In this document: piece after piece, positions 18,000-29,192 of the stretch
Numbering within the stretch: the stretch's first letter is position 1
Layout of the letters: each line of letters begins with the position of its first letter
Origin: an uncultured Lachnospiraceae bacterium
GTDB taxonomy: Bacteria; Bacillota; Clostridia; Lachnospirales; Lachnospiraceae
Reading direction: 5' to 3'
DNA length: 64,000 nucleotides
NCBI GenBank assembly: GCA_902794825.1
Contig: CADBIU010000002.1
Location: 24,997 to 88,996 of the forward strand
Translations under genes and position numbers: made by a program
Notes under the pieces: model-generated
What the model saw: only the letters and a program-made list of their open reading frames with translations
Told to the model about the DNA's origin: nothing
Databases searched by the model: none

Positions 18000-18141
18000 G
18001 CCACCTCCTACATACAATAATGCCTTACTACTGTTGCTGTTAAGTTTTGCTTCTTGAGGATTTTTCCCGGAACCGGAAAGAAAGCTCAGATGTGTTTGAT
18101 CCAAATCCCTTAAGAACAAGCGGGACTTGTAAGATAGGACA

Positions 18142-18171
18142 ATTATAGAGACCGGGCCTGCGACAGTTCAA
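18142..18171 (-). promoter_or_regulatory. Promoter for comM-dprA
   Basis: On the minus strand, TTGAAC (18166-18171), 18-base spacer, TATAAT (18142-18147). The expected transcript has a leader of about 135 bases before the comM ATG; no riboswitch motif was seen in it. Confidence 0.7.
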
Positions 18172-18269
18172 TAGTAAAAAAAAATATTTGTTTGTTTTTT
18201 GATCAATCCGCTGTATTTTATCAAAATATCGAATTTTTCAGTCTGCTTTCCCGGAAAAAAATTCTGATA

Positions 18270-18332
18270 TACCCTTTCTCACAACCCTTTATTGGCGGAA
18301 AATCCGCCAATAAAGGGTTGTGAGAAAGGGTA
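18270..18332. repeat. Perfect 30-bp palindrome with a 3-base loop
   Basis: Arms 18270-18299 and 18303-18332 are exact reverse complements around AAA. There is no T run after either arm, so it is not an ordinary terminator. The inner part (CCCTTTATTGGCGG and its complement) recurs, with one base changed, in the palindrome at 18371-18403. Confidence 0.9.
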
Positions 18333-18370
18333 CCTGCAGGGTCTGAGACTATAGGTACGTGTTTGCCAGA

Positions 18371-18403
18371 CCCTTTACTGGCGGGATTTCCGCCAGTAAA
18401 GGG
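18371..18403. repeat. Second copy of the palindrome core, 14-bp arms
   Basis: Arms CCCTTTACTGGCGG (18371-18384) and CCGCCAGTAAAGGG (18390-18403) around a 5-base loop. The T-to-C change in the left arm relative to the first copy is matched by an A-to-G change in the right arm, so pairing is kept. Confidence 0.85.
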
Positions 18404-18426
18404 AGAGAAAAAGGCTCTATGCCGAC

Positions 18427-18455
18427 AAAAAAGCCGGGGCCTCCCCGACTTTTTT
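18427..18455. terminator. Terminator at the end of hemW, bidirectional in form
   Basis: An 8-bp GC-rich stem with one G-U pair, flanked by A6 on the left (T6 on the minus strand) and T6 on the right. It touches the hemW stop codon. Confidence 0.75.
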
Positions 18456-19647
18456 ACAGAAGATAGTCCGCCATAACATAGCTGGCTACATCCAGTCCAT
18501 ATTCTGTCAACGCAATCCTGTGATCAGGTGTCCGGCGGATCACATTCTGCTCCAAATGCCTGTGCAGCATGCCGCCGTAAATATCTTCCATTTTCACTCC
18601 GAAGCGCTTTTCAAATTCCTTTTCTGAGACGCCCTCCGTCATTCGCAGCCCGAGAAACATGAACTCCTCCATGCGATCCTCCCGCGTAAGCGTTTGCCTT
18701 TCACGGCGCATGGCATTCACAGGATCATACTCGTTCGTATCGTTTACAGCCTTTCGGTAATCATTCATTTTGTCCGGATTTCTGAAGCGCTCACTTCCGA
18801 GACAGGAAGACGCTCCAAGTCCCAGGCCAAGGTATTCGTGGCCGGTCCAGTAGCCGCAGTTATGCCTGCACTCATATCCCGCTTTGGCATAGTTCGAGAT
18901 CTCGTAGCGCCGGTACCCCTCAGAAGCCAGGAACTGCTTAGTGAAGTGATACATTCTGCGATCCTCTTCCTCTGAAGGAAGATCCGGAAGTTCTCCGGCA
19001 TTCAGTAAAGAGGCAAAAGGCGTTCCCTCCTCGATGATCAGGCTGTATGCCGAGATGTGCTCGGGTCCGAGCGACACCGCCTCCTTAAGTGTATGGGACC
19101 AGGTTTCGATATTTTGACCGGGCAGCGCTGACATCAGGTCCAGATTGATGTTGTCAAATCCCGCTTCCCGCGCGGCATGAAAGGTCTCCCGCGCCTCTGC
19201 GGCAGTGTGGATCCGGCCCAGCAGGTGCAGTTCGGAGTCGTCAAAAGACTGAACGCCTATGGAAAGCCTGCCAATGCCGGCGGCTTTGAAGCCGAGGAGT
19301 TTCAAAGGGTCCACAGTGCCAGGGTTTATTTCCATACTGATCTCCGCGTCCGAAAGGACTTGATACCGGCTGCGTATCGTATCCATCACTCGCGCAGCCT
19401 GAACAGGCGTCATCAGAGAGGGGGTTCCTCCCCCGATGAAGATCGAGTCTACCACCGCGGCGCTCTCTGACGGCGCGGTGATCTCGCCGGCCCGCAGTTC
19501 AATCTCGCGGCACAGCAGATCGACATATTCTTCTCTTGTCTCTTCGCCGGCCGGTCCCGACAAAAAATCACAGTACCTGCACTTTCTCTCGCAAAAGGGA
19601 AAGTGCAGGTACAGAGAGACCGGTCCGCCGCGGTTATATTCGCTCAT
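18454..19647 (-). CDS. hemW: Radical SAM heme chaperone HemW (formerly coproporphyrinogen oxidase-like)
   Basis: 397 residues. The radical SAM motif CERKCRYCDF lies near residue 19 with the family's LHFPFC context, followed by FIGGGTPS near 72 and the SIGVQSF element near 135. The C-terminal HemN-like domain (winged helix) is present. HemW proteins bind and transfer heme rather than oxidise coproporphyrinogen; the two groups differ in the region around the CxxxCxxC cysteines, and the CxYC-D/N pattern without a further cysteine fits HemW. It lies 15 bases after lepA; the lepA-hemW order is widespread in Firmicutes. Confidence 0.92.
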   Translation of the reverse strand: MSEYNRGGPVSLYLHFPFCERKCRYCDFLSGPAGEETREEYVDLLCREIELRAGEITAPSESAAVVDSIFIGGGTPSLMTPVQAARVMDTIRSRYQVLSDAEISMEINPGTVDPLKLLGFKAAGIGRLSIGVQSFDDSELHLLGRIHTAAEARETFHAAREAGFDNINLDLMSALPGQNIETWSHTLKEAVSLGPEHISAYSLIIEEGTPFASLLNAGELPDLPSEEEDRRMYHFTKQFLASEGYRRYEISNYAKAGYECRHNCGYWTGHEYLGLGLGASSCLGSERFRNPDKMNDYRKAVNDTNEYDPVNAMRRERQTLTREDRMEEFMFLGLRMTEGVSEKEFEKRFGVKMEDIYGGMLHRHLEQNVIRRTPDHRIALTEYGLDVASYVMADYLL

Positions 19648-19662
19648 ACCGCACCATTCCTG

Positions 19663-21492
<1,830 letters not shown>

Positions 21493-21530
21493 ATATGTAA
21501 TGCTGTCCTTTCTTAGGCCGCCCGACGGGC

Positions 21531-24128
21531 TCAGCTGTTCTCGTTGATATAGATCTGGACTCTGCTCTGGATGACACCCGCGACATCCTTCGCGCTCTTT
21601 TGTCCCTCGAAGAAGGCTGCCGCCTCCTCGACTATGATGTTCTCGACACTTCTGTCAAAATATGCTTTGCTTCTGAGTCCTCTGAGGAAAGCATAGATCT
21701 GGTCGACTTCGCTGTCGGTGATCCTCGGCAGCTCTACATTCTCGCCGCCGATGTTCATGATGATGTGGTCCTCCACCTTCTGTCCGTTCTCGTCAGTATA
21801 GTAGATGGGCTCCATCGCCTTGTTGGCGAGCCGATCCAGCGAGCTGATGCTGACCGGCCAGTACATCTCGATGGAATTCTGATATTCATCAAGAAGGAAA
21901 CGGCGCACGAAACTCCAGCAGGCGTCCTTCTCGTCAGACGCCGCATTGACCGCGATCTCAAGCTGCGGGGAGATCGCCGCTGTGCCGGGTGTCTGGGACG
22001 GGAAACCCGCCATAGTGATCTCTGTGCCGAAATAACCGTACCGGAGATTTACGTACTCATCGAAGGTTCCGACTGACTCTCTTGCAAACAGAGCCTTTCC
22101 GTTTCTGTAGAACGCAGTGGTATCCTCCTGCATGGCGGCATCATCTATTTTGGCAGGGAACTGGCCGATAAACTCAAGCAGGCGAATGAACTCGGGCGAG
22201 TCAAACTTACACTGGGATTTGTCCCAGTCAATAAACTGGTCGCCGCACAGTTCCAAAGCCTGGTAGAAAATGTCTTCTCTGCCGGCAAGACCAAACATTC
22301 TGCCTTGCGCTATGCCTTTGGTGGCTGCAAGCTGATCGGCAAAATCGAGTGTGAAGCCGGAACCGTCCCCGATATCCTCGGTCTTTCCAACGATAGTATT
22401 TACATAAAATGCAGGAATGACCGCATATGTCTTTCCGTCGCTCTTAAACGTATCAAACACGTTAGTCAGGTATTCTTTGCCGGAAATCTCCTCATCGCTT
22501 TCCATATAAGGAGTCAGGTCCTCGAAAACGCCCTTGCTGATATAACTGCTGACAGGCATTACCGCGGAGAGCACCAGCACGTCGGGCGCGCTGCCGGAAG
22601 CGATATCAGTATTGAGCCTTGACAGTCCCTCGTTTCCGGCCTCGCCGTCGTACTGGGAGTAATCCACAATACTGATCCTTACATCCTGATTGGATTTATT
22701 GAAGGCGAAAACCTGTTTTCTTACCTCATAGTCAAGATAATAACTTCCCAGAGTGATCGTCTTTCTGCCGGCTACAACTTCCGGATCTACTTTGGAGAGG
22801 ATCTCCACCACGCTGTTGCCGTCCATATCGACTGCGATCACCGCAAGGTTTCCGTCCTCCAGCTCCGCAAGACCGGTGACTGCCGTGACGTCCATATCCG
22901 AATCCACGTAATCGACGATCTTTGTGATGCCGGAACCGTCAAGGTTCATTCCGTAAATTGCGTTGGCGCCTGCCATATACAGCTGCCATGTCTTTCCGGG
23001 GAAGACAAATGACATTCCTGCTTCAGAGGGAACCGGATAGCTGTCTCCAACAGTTCCGGTCTCCATGTTGATCACCGTGATCTGCTCGCCGGTACCTCCG
23101 TATGTGACTGTCACGACCGTGCCGTCCTCCAGCACATACGGCGTGACGCTCTTTAACTGGTCGTCGGTGCTGACTGTCCTCAGGAAAGATCCGTCCTGCG
23201 CATTGTAAAGGTCAAGGCCCATGGAAGTGCTCACTATAAGGCCTTCACCACTGTAAGCGACGCTGTTGACAAAATAGTCCATTTCCGCGTTTTCCGGAAC
23301 TTTGGCGGGAGCTGTCCAGACTTCAGTGCCGTCGGGCGCGATGCAGGAGAGGACATAGACGCTCTCTACAGTCTGCGCTGAGGAAGCCGGATCGACCTCT
23401 GATGCCTCTGAAATGATCAGTTCCTCTTCGGCGTCTGTCGGATTCCCGTCGCCTTTTGCCTCGTCTGCGGGGGACGTGATCCCGTTCGAAGGATCTTCCT
23501 GAAGCGCAGGATCGTTAGCGGGAGAATCTCCGCCTTCAGTATAAAACTCTGCGACCTGGCCTTTTCCTTCTGCGGCGGGGGACTGCGCCTGCCCTTCTTC
23601 GGACGCCTCCACAGGCCCCTCTTCCACTACTTCGGCGCCTGCTTCCGCCGGTCCTCCGGGGCCTTCTTCACTTCCGGGTCCGCTCTGTCCTCCACCCGAG
23701 GGGGTAAATCCTACAGAGTCACCGCTATAAGAAACCCTTGCGATATAGTAATTGGCGTCAGAGCCGATACTCATAGCCAGCACATCCTGCATGCCGCCTC
23801 CGATCAGCAGACTGTACTGCAGATCAGATCCGTCAGGAGCAAAATTCGCGATCGCGTGTGTCCCGGAATCAGAAAAGCTGTAGGAATAGCCGGAGGAGTA
23901 AAGCCTGCCGTCTTTGTATGTCAGGCTTTCCATATTGAAATCGGCGAGAAATCCATCGCTGTCCTGAAGCGCAACCGGCTGGGCGCTGTAAACATAATCA
24001 CCGGACGAGACAGTTCCATTGCCGCCGTCAGTTTCTTTTTTGTCACTGCCTCCCTTGCCGCATGCCGTCATGGTCAGAGTGAGCACTATTGCCATCATCA
24101 CGCTGATCATCCTGGTGTTTCGTTTCAT
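21531..24128 (-). CDS. Large lipoprotein: beta-propeller-like N-terminal part plus ABC extracellular solute-binding domain
   Basis: 865 residues from ATG at 24128 ([12 protein letters not shown]); a longer frame to 24188 lacks a signal peptide at its N-terminus. The lipobox LTMTAC near residue 23 predicts a membrane-anchored lipoprotein. Residues about 45-440 are repetitive short beta segments (for example [31 protein letters not shown]) like a propeller, interrupted at about 145-255 by a Gly/Pro/Glu-rich low-complexity insert. The last 400 residues look like a family 1-type sugar-binding fold ([51 protein letters not shown]). Roughly twice the usual solute-binding protein length. Its ATG lies 86 bases inside the 3' end of the preceding gene. 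Last gene of the composite ABC operon; substrate unknown. Confidence 0.82.
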   Translation of the reverse strand: MKRNTRMISVMMAIVLTLTMTACGKGGSDKKETDGGNGTVSSGDYVYSAQPVALQDSDGFLADFNMESLTYKDGRLYSSGYSYSFSDSGTHAIANFAPDGSDLQYSLLIGGGMQDVLAMSIGSDANYYIARVSYSGDSVGFTPSGGGQSGPGSEEGPGGPAEAGAEVVEEGPVEASEEGQAQSPAAEGKGQVAEFYTEGGDSPANDPALQEDPSNGITSPADEAKGDGNPTDAEEELIISEASEVDPASSAQTVESVYVLSCIAPDGTEVWTAPAKVPENAEMDYFVNSVAYSGEGLIVSTSMGLDLYNAQDGSFLRTVSTDDQLKSVTPYVLEDGTVVTVTYGGTGEQITVINMETGTVGDSYPVPSEAGMSFVFPGKTWQLYMAGANAIYGMNLDGSGITKIVDYVDSDMDVTAVTGLAELEDGNLAVIAVDMDGNSVVEILSKVDPEVVAGRKTITLGSYYLDYEVRKQVFAFNKSNQDVRISIVDYSQYDGEAGNEGLSRLNTDIASGSAPDVLVLSAVMPVSSYISKGVFEDLTPYMESDEEISGKEYLTNVFDTFKSDGKTYAVIPAFYVNTIVGKTEDIGDGSGFTLDFADQLAATKGIAQGRMFGLAGREDIFYQALELCGDQFIDWDKSQCKFDSPEFIRLLEFIGQFPAKIDDAAMQEDTTAFYRNGKALFARESVGTFDEYVNLRYGYFGTEITMAGFPSQTPGTAAISPQLEIAVNAASDEKDACWSFVRRFLLDEYQNSIEMYWPVSISSLDRLANKAMEPIYYTDENGQKVEDHIIMNIGGENVELPRITDSEVDQIYAFLRGLRSKAYFDRSVENIIVEEAAAFFEGQKSAKDVAGVIQSRVQIYINENS

Positions 24129-25680
24129 ACTGCACCGCCTTTCTGTTATCCCTGATCGTTTCAAAAGGAGCAAGTCCTTTATCTTCAAGCATTCCTTTTT
24201 CCGGTTCGCTCTCTGAGGGCTTATCGTCCTTCCGCTCAGAAGCCCGGGCCTTCTCTCTTTGAGGAGTATCTTCTTCTGAGTCCTGCTCTCTTTCCATGTA
24301 ATATTCCGGATATTTCTTCATGGACTGTCTCTCATAGACACTGTCCTGCAGGTTCCGGACACTTCCCGCCAACGTCCAGCTTCTGTTCCTGTACCAGTGG
24401 ATTATCATCCACAGGATCAGAAGGATCGTCAAAGCTATCAGTATACATTCAAGAAGAAAGAGCGCCGCGAAGATCGTTTCCCACCCCAGAGCCACATTTT
24501 CCCAGTAAGGGTAACGTACCGCCCTGGTGCGCATTCCAAGTAATGCAAAATTCCGAAGGTCCTTATAGAGATTGGGGATCCTGTAGCGGTTGGTATTGTC
24601 CACTACGATCACCCCTGTGTCATCTCCGAACGCCTTTTTCACGGCTGCCGCCGCATAGCCCTCCACGGGATCGGGCATCACGATCTCATAGGTTGTGATC
24701 ATACCCGTATCTTTGTAGTGAGTGTTGCCGGTTCCGACATTTTCCATGTTCTGCGTGTCGTCGGGGACAGTACTATTCGCGTCTCCTGATCCCGAGGACC
24801 GGCCGCCTGATCCTGCTTCTGTACTGCCTGCGGAATTGTCGGTCTTATTCGTATCTCCCGCAGTATCGTCCGCCTCCTGTGAGTCCCCCGCGGATTCGCC
24901 GGCCTCTTTCGGTTCCTCTTCAGACGTGTCCGCCGCCCGCGCTACAGCCGCGTATCCGGCAGGGCGGGAAGCTGTATTAGGAATCTGCTGCGAGCCGCCG
25001 TCGTATCCGTTCCCGGATCCGCCGTACTTAAGAAGAGTCTTATATTGGACAAAAACCACATAGTCGGACAGCCCTCCCTCATCATAGAGGGTGCCCTCCC
25101 CTTTTTTGTAAACGCCCGCAATACGCAGGTGCATATCGTCAACTCTTACGGTTCTTCCTTCCACGTCAAAAGAACCGAAGAGTTTCCACGCAGTCTCCTC
25201 ATCGAGGAGTATCTCATCTTTCATCACTGAGTCGGACAGGTAGTAGGAGCCCGCTGAAAGCTTGAGCGGATGGAAAGTGAAGAAAGCTCCTCCGGTTCCT
25301 ACCGCTTCAACAGTCACCGTCTTACTCCCCGCCGCAAGCTTCAGTTCCCCGATCCCGCTGTAGCAGTCCTGCCACAGTTTCGAGTCCTTGCCCTCCGAAG
25401 TCTTTTTGATCGAGTCCTGGGCAAGAGTCGTGTTGATCTTGTACTCCAGATCCTTGATATTCTCTTCCATCAGCGCTTCTTCCCTCGGAAGAAAAGCGCT
25501 GATCTGAGCACAGCTGTCCGGGGCTCCCCACCTGGAGGCCTCCCTCTGGTCCTCAAATCCCAGTGCCTTCAGTTCCCGGTATCCGTGGATCCCCGCTGCC
25601 GCAATGAGCCACAGGACACAGACTTTCAGTGCGGTCTTTTTCCAGGGAGTTATCCCGCGCCTTTTCCTCTTTCCGGTCAC
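24043..25680 (-). CDS. MacB periplasmic-core-like membrane protein with only two TM segments
   Basis: 545 residues. TM helix at about 16-33, then an extracytoplasmic domain resembling the MacB_PCD fold: the stretch LKLSAGSYYLSDSV, EILLDEETAWKLFG, DVEGRTVRVDDMHLRIAGVY is the standard gain-locus/strand pattern of that domain. A Ser/Gly/Asp/Thr-rich insert occupies about 235-330. A second TM (about 398-428, rich in L and I) is followed by about 115 highly charged cytoplasmic residues. The FtsX-type three-TM C-terminal core of real MacB permeases is missing. The 5' end overlaps the HlyD-like gene by four bases; the 3' end overlaps the lipoprotein gene by 86 bases, which is unusual and might hide a frameshift in the tail. 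Confidence 0.7.
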   Translation of the reverse strand: MTGKRKRRGITPWKKTALKVCVLWLIAAAGIHGYRELKALGFEDQREASRWGAPDSCAQISAFLPREEALMEENIKDLEYKINTTLAQDSIKKTSEGKDSKLWQDCYSGIGELKLAAGSKTVTVEAVGTGGAFFTFHPLKLSAGSYYLSDSVMKDEILLDEETAWKLFGSFDVEGRTVRVDDMHLRIAGVYKKGEGTLYDEGGLSDYVVFVQYKTLLKYGGSGNGYDGGSQQIPNTASRPAGYAAVARAADTSEEEPKEAGESAGDSQEADDTAGDTNKTDNSAGSTEAGSGGRSSGSGDANSTVPDDTQNMENVGTGNTHYKDTGMITTYEIVMPDPVEGYAAAAVKKAFGDDTGVIVVDNTNRYRIPNLYKDLRNFALLGMRTRAVRYPYWENVALGWETIFAALFLLECILIALTILLILWMIIHWYRNRSWTLAGSVRNLQDSVYERQSMKKYPEYYMEREQDSEEDTPQREKARASERKDDKPSESEPEKGMLEDKGLAPFETIRDNRKAVQYETKHQDDQRDDGNSAHSDHDGMRQGRQ

Positions 25681-27089
25681 TGCTGCAAATCCTCCGCAAG
25701 CCTCACCTGCATGCCGGCAGCCACCGGCTTGGTGGTAGTCGTGATCACATATTCATAGCCGCTCAGGGGTCCTGAGATGGCCGACAGCAGATCGTCACTG
25801 TCAAGAACCTGAACATCCACTCTGGTGGCAATGTATCTGTTTCCCAGAGGGCTCTCCTTGCTGCTGACTATCAGAATGAACTTACCGTTGTTATCCTCCC
25901 TGACAGCGTTGTTGGGAACAGTCAGGTCATAGGTCTTGGTATTCTCTCCCACGCTGAGCTGTACAGTATCTCCGGCCTCCACGTCGGGGCTCTGGATCTC
26001 AAACTTCAATATTTTGCCGCCGGAACTGTCCGAGGCGTCCGCGGTAATACTCACGAGGGTTGCCTTAAAGTCCGAATACGCCCACTCGTTCTGGGGTTTG
26101 GCTTCCATACCGGTCTTGAGCATCTGGGCCTGTTCCTTGGTGCAGGTGAAACTGACAGTCATACCTTTCCCCACAGGCTGGATCACCGCGCCCACAGTGT
26201 CTGAGGAAGTAGTGTCGCCCGCGTTGTAGGAAACGGAGACGACCTTGCCGTCGATAGGCGACTTCACAGTGGCGCTCTTCTCCGCTTTCTCAAGGCTCTC
26301 CACCTTGGCCTGCGCGTCTTCCATAGTCTTCTGGATCGACTTGAGCTCCAGCTCCGCCTGGATACTCTTTACTGTTGTATCCCTGGCGTTGGTCGCTCTT
26401 GTCAGTTCCGCTTCTGTCTCCGCCTTATAGGCCTGCGCTTCAGCGAGCTTCTTGGCGTTTCTCTCGGCCTGTTTGACAGCTTCCTCATCGTCTCCCACAG
26501 TAGAAGTGCTATTAGTGGTCCCGTTGAGTCTCTCCACTTCCAGACCCGCTTCCGTATCTTCATATAGAGCGTCTTCGTAATCGGAGTTTACTTCGTCGAG
26601 TATCTCCTGCATCTCGTCATCCGTCAGATACTCGCCGTTCCTGATCCTTTCCACCGCGTCGTTGGTCAGGTCGCCGCTGAACAGGGCTTTCTGGAAATTG
26701 GCCTTGGCCTCTTCGTATTCCTTTCTGGCCTCCTTGAGCTCATCAGATTCCGAATCCTGCAGCTCGAAGATCACATCGTCTTTCTTGACCTCGTCGCCCG
26801 GCCTTACATTGACAGCGGAGATCACTCTCGCGTTAGGCGCTTTGACGCTGTAGGGGTCGTCGACCTCAGCGGTTCCCGAACCTCTCACTTTGGGCGTGAT
26901 GCTTCCCTCCTGCACGTACTGGGTCGCCACCTGCGGAAGCGAGTAGTTCATGATCGTGTTTGAGAAGAAGGTCAGAATGAGCATGATCGACAAAAAGACG
27001 ATCGCCAGATTCTTGATCCAGTCCTTTCTGGCGGCCGAGCGCTCCATCTGATACTGTTCTCTGTTTTTCTTATCTTCGATTTCGTACAT
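25677..27089 (-). CDS. HlyD/MacA-family membrane fusion (periplasmic adaptor) protein
   Basis: 470 residues. N-terminal TM about 26-46, a lipoyl-like half (SVKAPNARVISAVNVRPGDEVKKDDVIFELQ), a long coiled coil about 105-245 rich in E, K and A, the second lipoyl half (VKSPIDGKVVSVSYNAGD), then beta-barrel and C-terminal domains. In Gram-positives such adaptors usually accompany MacB/YknZ-type ABC exporters. Here it sits between two import-type permeases and a two-TM MacB-like protein. Four-base overlap with the next gene; 35 bases after the preceding permease gene. Confidence 0.85.
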   Translation of the reverse strand: MYEIEDKKNREQYQMERSAARKDWIKNLAIVFLSIMLILTFFSNTIMNYSLPQVATQYVQEGSITPKVRGSGTAEVDDPYSVKAPNARVISAVNVRPGDEVKKDDVIFELQDSESDELKEARKEYEEAKANFQKALFSGDLTNDAVERIRNGEYLTDDEMQEILDEVNSDYEDALYEDTEAGLEVERLNGTTNSTSTVGDDEEAVKQAERNAKKLAEAQAYKAETEAELTRATNARDTTVKSIQAELELKSIQKTMEDAQAKVESLEKAEKSATVKSPIDGKVVSVSYNAGDTTSSDTVGAVIQPVGKGMTVSFTCTKEQAQMLKTGMEAKPQNEWAYSDFKATLVSITADASDSSGGKILKFEIQSPDVEAGDTVQLSVGENTKTYDLTVPNNAVREDNNGKFILIVSSKESPLGNRYIATRVDVQVLDSDDLLSAISGPLSGYEYVITTTTKPVAAGMQVRLAEDLQQ

Positions 27090-27124
27090 AACCTGTCTAC
27101 CTCTTCAATCTGTGGGCTCCGGCA

Positions 27125-28084
27125 TCATTCCTTGATGCCGCCCTGGTACAGAATGCCTTCCACCAGATACTCCTCGCCGTACAGGAAGAAAAGCATCGGC
27201 AGGACCATATAAATGACAGCTACGGCAAAAGCCAGCGAGATCTCGCCCGCGTTGATCCTCGACAAAAATACTGAGAGCGGATACATCTCCTCATTGTCCA
27301 AAAGGATCAGCGGCTGTTCGACCATGTTCCAGTAATCGATAAAGATCAGGATCGCTATCGAGGCGAGTCCTCCCCTGCAGATCGGCATACAGATCTGCGT
27401 AAAGATCTGCCATTCCCCCGCTCCGTCGATAGACGCCGCCTCGTAGAGGGAATACGGTATCCTTCTCATATATTTAGTAAGCATATACACAGCGAAGGGG
27501 GAAAATATACCCGGCAGCCATATAGCCCATCTGGTCCCGACGATCCCCAGTTCGGAGGTCACCATATAGTTGGGGACCAGTGTGACCTGATAAGGCATCA
27601 GCATCAGTACAATATACAGAAAGAATATCAGCTGTTTTATTTTTCCCCGGTACCTTGCGAATCCGAAGGACGCCAGAGAAGCCACAAAGAGCTGGAAGAC
27701 CACGATCGGCACGACATAGATCACGGAATTCCAGAATTTCATCAGGTATTCCGGGCTCTTGAAAAGCACCGTGGCATACTGGCTGAAAGTCACCATGTCC
27801 GGAATGAACTTGAGGTTGACCACCTCTGAGACGAATACCTTTCCTCCGGAAGTGTTCTGCGCGAAGATCGAGCCGTAGTTGGCGCTGATCTCCGACGCGG
27901 TCATGAAACTGTTCGTGAATGTGAGAACCGTGGGCGTCAGAAACAGAAACGCGAAAAAGATCGCGGCGATGGTCCTTCTGAAAGTCTGTCTGCTCTCCGA
28001 TTTTCTGCGGTCGCTGATCGCGTCGTACTCCGTGTACTCCGCTTTTTTTGAGATTTCATTCTTTTTCTTCTTAAATAATCCCAT
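27125..28084 (-). CDS. Carbohydrate ABC transporter permease, MalG type
   Basis: 319 residues from ATG at 28084 (MGLFKKKKNE); a TTG at 28099 is an alternative. Six TM segments; a charged N-terminal extension of about 45 residues precedes TM1. The EAA loop EAASIDGAGEWQIFTQICMP near residue 215 is the ATPase-contact motif of binding-protein-dependent permeases. C-terminus QGGIKE, as in many sugar permeases (QGGLKG type). It starts five bases before the previous gene's stop or just after it, so translation is coupled. Partner of the permease at 28089-29045. Confidence 0.9.
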   Translation of the reverse strand: MGLFKKKKNEISKKAEYTEYDAISDRRKSESRQTFRRTIAAIFFAFLFLTPTVLTFTNSFMTASEISANYGSIFAQNTSGGKVFVSEVVNLKFIPDMVTFSQYATVLFKSPEYLMKFWNSVIYVVPIVVFQLFVASLASFGFARYRGKIKQLIFFLYIVLMLMPYQVTLVPNYMVTSELGIVGTRWAIWLPGIFSPFAVYMLTKYMRRIPYSLYEAASIDGAGEWQIFTQICMPICRGGLASIAILIFIDYWNMVEQPLILLDNEEMYPLSVFLSRINAGEISLAFAVAVIYMVLPMLFFLYGEEYLVEGILYQGGIKE

Positions 28085-28088
28085 ATTC

Positions 28089-29045
28089 CTACTGCTCAAG
28101 ATCCTTTCCGAACCGGTCCTCCGCCAGCAGAAGGATTCCGATCACAACCATCATGAATACAGCCATGATGATCGCGGCGGCGGACAGTTTCTGATAATCG
28201 AGAGACGCAAATGTGTTATTCATAAAATGCTGCATCATGTACAGAGAATTGTAGGGATAATCCCCCGTAAGGAGATAGACCTCCCTGAACACCTTAAAGG
28301 AATTGATCAATGACATGATAATGACGAACATGATCGTCGAAGAGAGGTATCTAATCTTTATCTTCCAGAAGATCTGGCCTTCCGTCGCGCTCTCCAGCCT
28401 CGCAACCTCGATCTGATCTTTGGGTATGCTCGAAAGTCCCGACATGAACAGGATCATATTGTAACCCAGGTTCTTCCACAGAAACAGCAGTATGATGACG
28501 AGCGGCGCCAGATCCGATTTGAGCCAGTCGATCCTGTCTATACCGGCGCGGGTCAATAACACGTTGACAAGGCCGTTGTAGTCAAACAGCACCTGCCACA
28601 CCAGGATCACGGACGCAATGGGCACCATCATGGGACTCAGGAAAAAGGTCCGGAACGTGCTCTTAAACGGGATGCGGCTCTCCATGATCACCGCAAGCCA
28701 CAGAGACAGCATCACAGCCAGGGGCACGGCTATCACCGAGAACAGCAGCGTATTGCGCGCCGCGAGCGAGAAAGCGTTGTTCTGCCAGGTGCGGATAAAG
28801 TTGTTAAAACCGACATACTCGTGCTGGACCGGATTGTTGATCATAGAGTAGTATATGACCACTCCGAAGGGGAGCACAAAGAACAGCCCCACGCCGATCA
28901 GGCTCGGGGCAAGATACAGCCAGGAGACAGCGCGTCCTCTCCATCTTCGAAGCCGCGCCGAGCCGTACTTCCTCTCTTTCTGCGCACGGGCCGCGTTTTT
29001 CTTCAGATATCGGTCTAACTTTTTTCCTGCGTTATCGCTCATCAA
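28089..29045 (-). CDS. Sugar ABC transporter permease, MalF/LplB type
   Basis: 318 residues (TTG at 29045; ATG one codon later is equally possible; GGAGAG site upstream). Charged N-terminus (KKLDRYLKKNAARAQKERK), six TM helices, and the EAA-like loop VARLESATEGQIFWKIKIRY near residue 225. LYLAPSLIGVGLFFVLPF at TM1 is typical of the UgpA/LplB group. First gene of the composite operon. No ATP-binding subunit is encoded nearby; Gram-positive sugar importers often share one MsmX/UgpC-type ATPase encoded elsewhere, and that is inferred here. Confidence 0.9.
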   Translation of the reverse strand: MMSDNAGKKLDRYLKKNAARAQKERKYGSARLRRWRGRAVSWLYLAPSLIGVGLFFVLPFGVVIYYSMINNPVQHEYVGFNNFIRTWQNNAFSLAARNTLLFSVIAVPLAVMLSLWLAVIMESRIPFKSTFRTFFLSPMMVPIASVILVWQVLFDYNGLVNVLLTRAGIDRIDWLKSDLAPLVIILLFLWKNLGYNMILFMSGLSSIPKDQIEVARLESATEGQIFWKIKIRYLSSTIMFVIIMSLINSFKVFREVYLLTGDYPYNSLYMMQHFMNNTFASLDYQKLSAAAIIMAVFMMVVIGILLLAEDRFGKDLEQ

Positions 29046-29071
29046 ATAGTACTCTCCAAAGTGTCCCTTTC

Positions 29072-29090
29072 ATATGCAAAACATGCATAT
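29072..29090. promoter_or_regulatory. Inverted repeat upstream of the composite ABC operon
   Basis: ATATGCA (29072-29078) and TGCATAT (29084-29090) around a 5-base centre, about 27 bases upstream of the first gene's start. Possible operator; no convincing -35/-10 pair could be fixed around it. Confidence 0.35.
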
Positions 29091-29116
29091 ATCACACTAT
29101 TTTACCACAACATATG

Positions 29117-29150
29117 AAAAGCAGGCAGGAAATTTCGTTCCTGCCTGCCT
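29117..29150 (-). terminator. Terminator after gpmI
   Basis: Perfect 11-bp stem (29121-29131 and 29138-29148, 6-base loop) followed on the minus strand by TTTT. It separates gpmI from the composite ABC operon. Confidence 0.85.
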
Positions 29151-29192
29151 ATATATTGTGAATTTTAGGTGAATTTTCTTCTCAAATGAGCG

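Larger units (their letters stand above)
18172..18453. other. Gene-free interval with an AT-rich tract and two related hairpins
   Basis: No credible coding frame. The first 90 bases are AT-rich with A and T runs. The rest holds two long inverted repeats (18270-18332 and 18371-18403) that share a core, and a short inverted repeat GGGTCTG/CAGACCC between them (18340-18346 and 18367-18373). The interval ends at the hemW terminator. Confidence 0.7.
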
